This document shows positions 11,410-17,400 of a stretch of 20,091 nt of DNA, in pieces (the first letter of the stretch is position 1; every line of letters begins with the position of its first letter). The stretch spans positions 853,377-873,467 of the forward strand of contig MU646386.1 of NCBI GenBank assembly GCA_026770585.1. Reading direction: 5' to 3'. The notes under the pieces were generated by a model that had not been told where the DNA came from, did no database searches, and was given only the letters and a program-made list of their open reading frames with translations. This stretch comes from Baffinella frigidus. Lineage: Eukaryota; Cryptophyceae; Cryptomonadales; Baffinellaceae. Made by a program: the position numbers and the translations under genes.

Positions 11410-14400
11410 CTATCTCTATATCTCTCTCCAGCTCTCCAGCTCTCTCTCGCACGCGCTCTCTCTCTCTCGGTCTCTCTCTCTCTCTCTCGCACTCTCTCTC
11501 TCTCGCGCGCGCGCACTCGCACTCTCTCTATCTCTTACCTGTGGCTCGTCCTCGTAACACGTCTCGTAGAAGAGGTTATAATTCGAGAAGCCGCGCCCTG
11601 GTTTCGGGTTTCGGGTTTAGAGTTTCGGGTTTGGGGTTTAGGGTTTGGGGTTCAGGGTTTGGGGTTGAGGGTTAAGAGTTTGGGGTTTAGGGTTTGGGGC
11701 TTAGGGTGTGTGGCTTAGGAGTTAGGGTTTGGGGTTTCGGGTTTGAGGTTTGGGGTTTAGGGTTTAGGGTCAATGGTTTGGGGTTTATGGTTTGGGGTTC
11801 GAGTTTGAGGGTGTAGGTTGTAGGGTTGGGGGTTTAGGATTTAGGATTTAGGGTCTAGGATTTGGGGTTCAGGGTTTAGGGGTTGCCTTCCGAGCATTTC
11901 TGCTCCGTTCCGCGGATCTGTTTGAGCTGCACACCTGGCATGGGTTAAGGGTTTAGGGTTTAGGGTTTAGGGTTTAGGGTTTAGGGTTTAGGGTTTAGGG
12001 TTTAGGGTTTAGGGTTTAGGGTTTAGGGTTTAGGGTTTAGGGTTTAGGGTTTAGGGTTTATGGTGTAAGTTGTAGGGGGAAAGGGGAAGGGAGTAGGGAA
12101 TAGGCTAGGGTTCAGGGATCAGGATTCAGGCTTTAGTGTTCAGGGATCAGGGTTCAGGCTTCAGTGTAGGGTGCGGGGTTCAGGGTTCAGGGTTTAGGGC
12201 TTAGGGCTTCACGACTCATTGCATCCGCATTAAGATTTAGGGTCTACTTCCGATGAGCTTGTTGGCAGAAAAGAGGAAGCCGCCAGCGTTTAGTGCAGGG
12301 TGTGGGGATTCGGGTTCAGGGTTCAGGGTGTGGGAATTCGGGTTTAGGGTTTAAGGGTTTAGGGGTTCGGGTTCAGGGTTTGGGGATTCGGGTTCAGGGT
12401 TTCGGGGTTTTACCTCCAATGAGCTTGTTGAAGGAGAAGAGGAATCCGACGTCCTCGCCAATGATCGGGTCTCCGTTATAGTGCTCCGCCTCGAACAGCG
12501 TCCCGAACACACCCCTGGGAAGGCATTCCTATGAATCACTATGAATTACTGTGATTACTATTGAGGAATTACTATGAAGGAATTACTAAGCATTACTATG
12601 AATTACTATGATACGGTGTAGTGTTCCGCCTCAAATAGCGTCCCGAACACGCCCCTGGGAATTACTTACTATGAATCACTACGGATTACTATGATTGCTA
12701 TGAAGGAATTACTATGAATTACTGTGAATTACTGAGATTGCTATGAAGGAATTACTATGAATTACCATGAATTACTATGATACGGTGTAGTGCTCCGCCT
12801 CGAACAGCGTCCCGAACACGCCCCGGGGGTGGTAGCATTCAGGAATTCCTATGCTTTCATGAATCACTATCAAGGAAGTACTATGAATTACTATGAATTG
12901 CTGTGATTACTGTGAAGGAGTTACCATGGATTACTATGAATTACTACTAAATACTATGAATTGCTATGATTGGAAGGAAAAGCACGTTTTCGCCGATGAT
13001 TGGATCGCCGGTGTCGCAAGGGTCTATCTAGGACCTGCATCGAGAGTGATGAAGAAGAAGAAGAAGAAGAAGAAGAAGAAGAAGAAGAAGAAGAAGAAGA
13101 AGAAGAAGAACGTTTAGGGTTTAGGGCAGGGGAAGCACCCGTCGTTGTCCGTCCAACGTCCCGTGTCTGAACCGTAGCCCTGAATCAGGTATCAAACCGA
13201 GGCTAGAGATTGAGCCATTTCCTTTGGCAGACGGTTCGAAACATAATTTCTGCCCTGGGGAATGGCTCGACGTGCAGTGTCGATTTGGTCCACTTCGGGT
13301 TTAGGAAGGCACCCGTCGTCTTCCGTCCAATCTCCCGTGTCGGAATCGTATTCTTTGAGCAGGTACGAGAACACGTCCCCCTGCAACGTTGACGGTACAC
13401 GGTTCAGGGTTCAAGGTGTAGGGTTCAGGAGAACACGTCGCCCTGGCGTTTCGCGTTCAGGGTTCGGGGGTTAGGGTTGAGAGTTTTGGGTTTACGTTCT
13501 AGGGTCTGGGGTTTAGGGTTTCGAGTCTTGAGAATAGGGTCTAGGCTGAATCGTAGTCCTTGCGCAGGTACGGAAACACGTCGCCCTGGCGTCAAGGTTT
13601 AGAGTCCCGGGTATTATTATGGGTGGATATTATGGGTGGGTGTCATGGGTAGCATGGGTAGCATGGGGTATTTCGGGTTTGGCGTTACGTGGCCCGCTAC
13701 GTTGGCCAGCGATTTCTGGTCTCGAGGTTCGGGGTTTCTATCATGGGTACTATCAGTTGTATGGGTAGTATGGGAATCATGGTTATTATGCGTATGGTGG
13801 ATATTCTAGGCCGGTAGTACGTGGCAAACGGTATCCGGTCTCGGGTTTCGGATCCGGGGTCTGGAATATTATGCGTATTATGGGAAAGATGACATTTATG
13901 GGTAGTATGGGTAGTATGGGTGTTATGGGTTTGATGGACATTATGGATGGGTATGATTGGGCGGTTGTACGTGTCCGGCGACGTTGGCGAGTGCGCCTTC
14001 CTGGTCGAGCAGCCGGTGCCGCACCATGTGGTCCAGCTCGTACTGTGTCGGCACGTCCAACTGCGTCCAGTGTTGATGCGTTACTGTGAATTACTATGGG
14101 TTGCTATGGGTTACTGAGGGTTACTATGAAGGAATTACTATGGATTACAAGGAAGAAATCAGCCGGTGGCGCGCCATGTGGTCCAGCTCATACTGTGTCG
14201 GCAAGTCCAACTGCGTCCAGTGTTGATGGGTTACTATGAATTACTATGAATTGCAATGGATCGCTATGGATTACTTTCAAGGAATTAGCATGATTACTAT
14301 GGATCACTGTGAAGAATTCAGGCTGTGCCGCACCACCATGTGGTCCAACTCGTCCTGCATCGGCACGTCCAACTGTACACGTGCAGGGGTTGGGGGTGAG

Positions 14401-17400
14401 GGGAGACACTGTGGGCCAATAGTAAAGTCACTCCGGCTATCTTACACGGGTCTGTGTCTCCAAAGGACACCTGACCCTAAAACCTTGACCCTTTACCCTA
14501 TCCCGTCACCCTTCATCCTTTACCCTAACCTTAACCCCCAACCCCTCGGTTCCCCATGAACCCAAGCCCCTCCATGCAGGGGTTAGGGGTCAGGGGTGAG
14601 GAGGGTTGACTGAGTGTGTGTGAAAGAGCCGCATGTGATTCAGGGGAAGAGAGGAGCACCTGAAACAACACGAAGTTCATGAAGAGGCAGACGATTCAAT
14701 TTGAAACACGTTTGGTACGAAATCTTGCGAGTGGTGTTGGCAGACAGGTGCGCGACTATCGGGGTGGGAGAGAGAGACTTTGTGTGTGTGAAAGAGCCTC
14801 AGGTGATCAAGGGGATTAAACGGGACAGAGCGGCACCTGAAAGCTGAAACTTTCTAGTGGTGGGGCCAGCCCCCCGCCTCGACCCCCGCGACCCTTCACA
14901 GTGCTGCCCCCGGTGGCTGCGAAGAGGTGAGCGACTATCGGGGTGGGAACCTGGAAGACGACGAGGCTCATGAAGAGGCAGCAGAAGAGGAAGTACATGG
15001 TCAGCGCGGTGTAGTCCTTCACTAGCCCGGGCCTGCACCCCATCCATTCAGCTTAATAGGCGCCACTGCGAATTCGCGTTAGGAAAGAAGAGCGGTAGAG
15101 GATGCCTGTGGTCAGCGCCGTGTGGTCCTTCACCAGCCCGGACCTGCGATTTCGGAACATCCCCGGATCAACCAACCGCGCGCAGAGGAGGAAGGATAGT
15201 AAGAAGCAGAGGATGAGGACTGTGGTCAGCGCCGTGGAGTCTTTCAGCAGCCCGGGCCTACAATTTCCTCGCTTGGTCACCCTCAAGCCTTGATATAAGT
15301 GATCCACTCCTCTGTACCAGACTGTGGTTAGCGCGGTGTAATTCTTCACCACCCGGGCCTGCACCCCATCAATCGATCCATTCAATCGATCAACCAACAT
15401 GGCTGAATCAGTACAGCTGAATGGGTGCGTGACAATACCCTGCACCACAAGTGCGAATTTTGTACTGCTAAGAAGCAGGCGAGGTTGACAGTGGGCAGTG
15501 CCGCGGAGTCACCAGCCCGCGCCTGCGTCCTCTCGTGTGTTACTCTCGAGCCTTGAGGTACGTGATCCAATAGTCTATGCGCCGTATACGCACCCGCCTC
15601 AGCCGGGGCGTTCCAGCGCGTCGATGGTGTGCTCAAGGTTCACGTCGACGGTTTGGATCGCCTAGCTCTGTCCCAGTAAATTTGGGCTCGCCATTATTTC
15701 GCCCCCCCCGAAATTTCACTAGTGAATTTTAATATCCCCCCATGAAATTTACCTGTAAAATTTCGGGGGGGCGAAATAATGGCGAGCCCGAATCTAAGTG
15801 AGACAGAGCTAGATCACCTCCCCCGGAGTTTCACCCACGCCAGGTCACAAACGGCGGAACGTTCCGTTCTGAAATTCGCAGGTGTGGTCTGGCGCGGGGC
15901 GTACGGTCTGGCGTGGGGTGTACCAGCGCTGCTGCTCTGGGGTTAGCGCTTTCGGAGGTTTCGGCTGAGTTAAGGGTATAAGGTTCAGGGGGGGTGCACC
16001 AGGGCTCCAGCTTGTTGATGATCCGTTGACGGTTTCGGGGGTTTTGGGTTTCGGGGGTTTCGGGTTTCGGGTTTATGGTTTCGGGTTTCGGGGTGAGTGA
16101 AGGGTTCAGGGTTTGGGGTTTAGGGCGCACCAGCGCTCCAACTCGTCGATGGTCCGTTTCAAATTGACATGCACTGGGTAGATGTCCTCCTCCGGGTTCT
16201 CCGCTGTGAGGGTTTGGGGTTTGGGGTTTAGGGTTTGGGGGTTGGGGTTTGTCAACTTGCATCCCCCCCCCACCCGCCAAAGTTGACGGGTGGGTTATAT
16301 GGACGCAGAGTGTCAACTTGAGAATAGCTATTGTCAAGTTGACACCAGCCAGACACCAACCGGAGTATCCGGGTTTGTGGTTTTGGGTTTCGGCGAGCGA
16401 CGGATCTCCTCTGCGGGGGGATTGTGATCACTTGCTTTTCCGAATTGCTCTCGGGGCAACGAAAACTACTGTACAGATGCTTTACTTTTACTAGTATGCG
16501 CCAACCCACTCGAGGCTAGAAATGTGACAATTTTAAAACAGGGGTTCCTTTACAAGTGAAGGGGTGTGTAGCAATTTTGAAGGGGGGTGTGGTAATTTTC
16601 ACACGAATAGTCGCGTTTGGTCACGTAGCTGCGGGATATCCCGCAGCTAAGTGACCAAACCCGCCCGTGACTGGTTCAAATTTTCACAACCCAACATTTA
16701 AAATACTCTCTCTTCCAGCCTGGAGTGGATTGTACAGTAATTTTCGCTGGTTTTCGCTAGTTTGTTCATGCTAGCAATAGTAAAGCGTTTGTGTAGTGAT
16801 TTTCGTTACCCCAAACGCTATTAATTATCCGTCGTGCGTTTGAGGTTGAGGTACGCCGAAGTGATCTCCTTATCCGGGTTCTCCGCTGCGAGGGTTTGGG
16901 GTTCAGGGTGTGGGGTGTGGAGTTTCGGGTTTCTGGTTTGGGGTTTGGGGTTTAGGTTTCGGGCTTCGGGTTTGGGTTTCAGGGTTTCGGGTTGAGGCGA
17001 ATGACACCACGCGCAAAACATCACGGGGACCTCCTAGCGCTGCCCCCGGCGGGTTGTCTGAGAAACTCTTCACGATATGACGTCCCAGGTTTGCGGTACA
17101 CACCCGTCAACTTTAGGGAGGAAAAGAGCCCGGCTTGAGAGAGAGAGATAGAGCGAGCGAGAGAGAGAGAGAGAGAGAGCGGGGAGATAGCGCCGATGCC
17201 GCGAGGCCGCGGGGGGCAGGGTTCGCGGGGGACAGGGTCAGCGGGGCGCTCACGGTCTTTCTCGCTCCGTGGGCTGCGAATGGACGTCTTGCTCTGGGTG
17301 TCGCCCATGTTTTTCGACGTCCCTTCGTGCGCGAGCTTGCTGCCGCCCCCCCCCCCCTCCAAGGCCTGCCACACGGGGGACGCGTCAGACCCTCAACACT

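Noticed and set aside
11280-11675. Ser/Leu-rich plus-strand frames
   Set aside because: Translations of TC microsatellite.
14466-14556. A gene on the plus strand from the PDPKTLTLYPIPSP frame
   Set aside because: It is reversed telomere-like repeat.
17306-17308. Met at GDTQSK as the definite start codon with myristoylation
   Set aside because: The frame stays open upstream to an acceptor in phase with exon 1, so an internal Met is at least as likely; noted as an alternative only.
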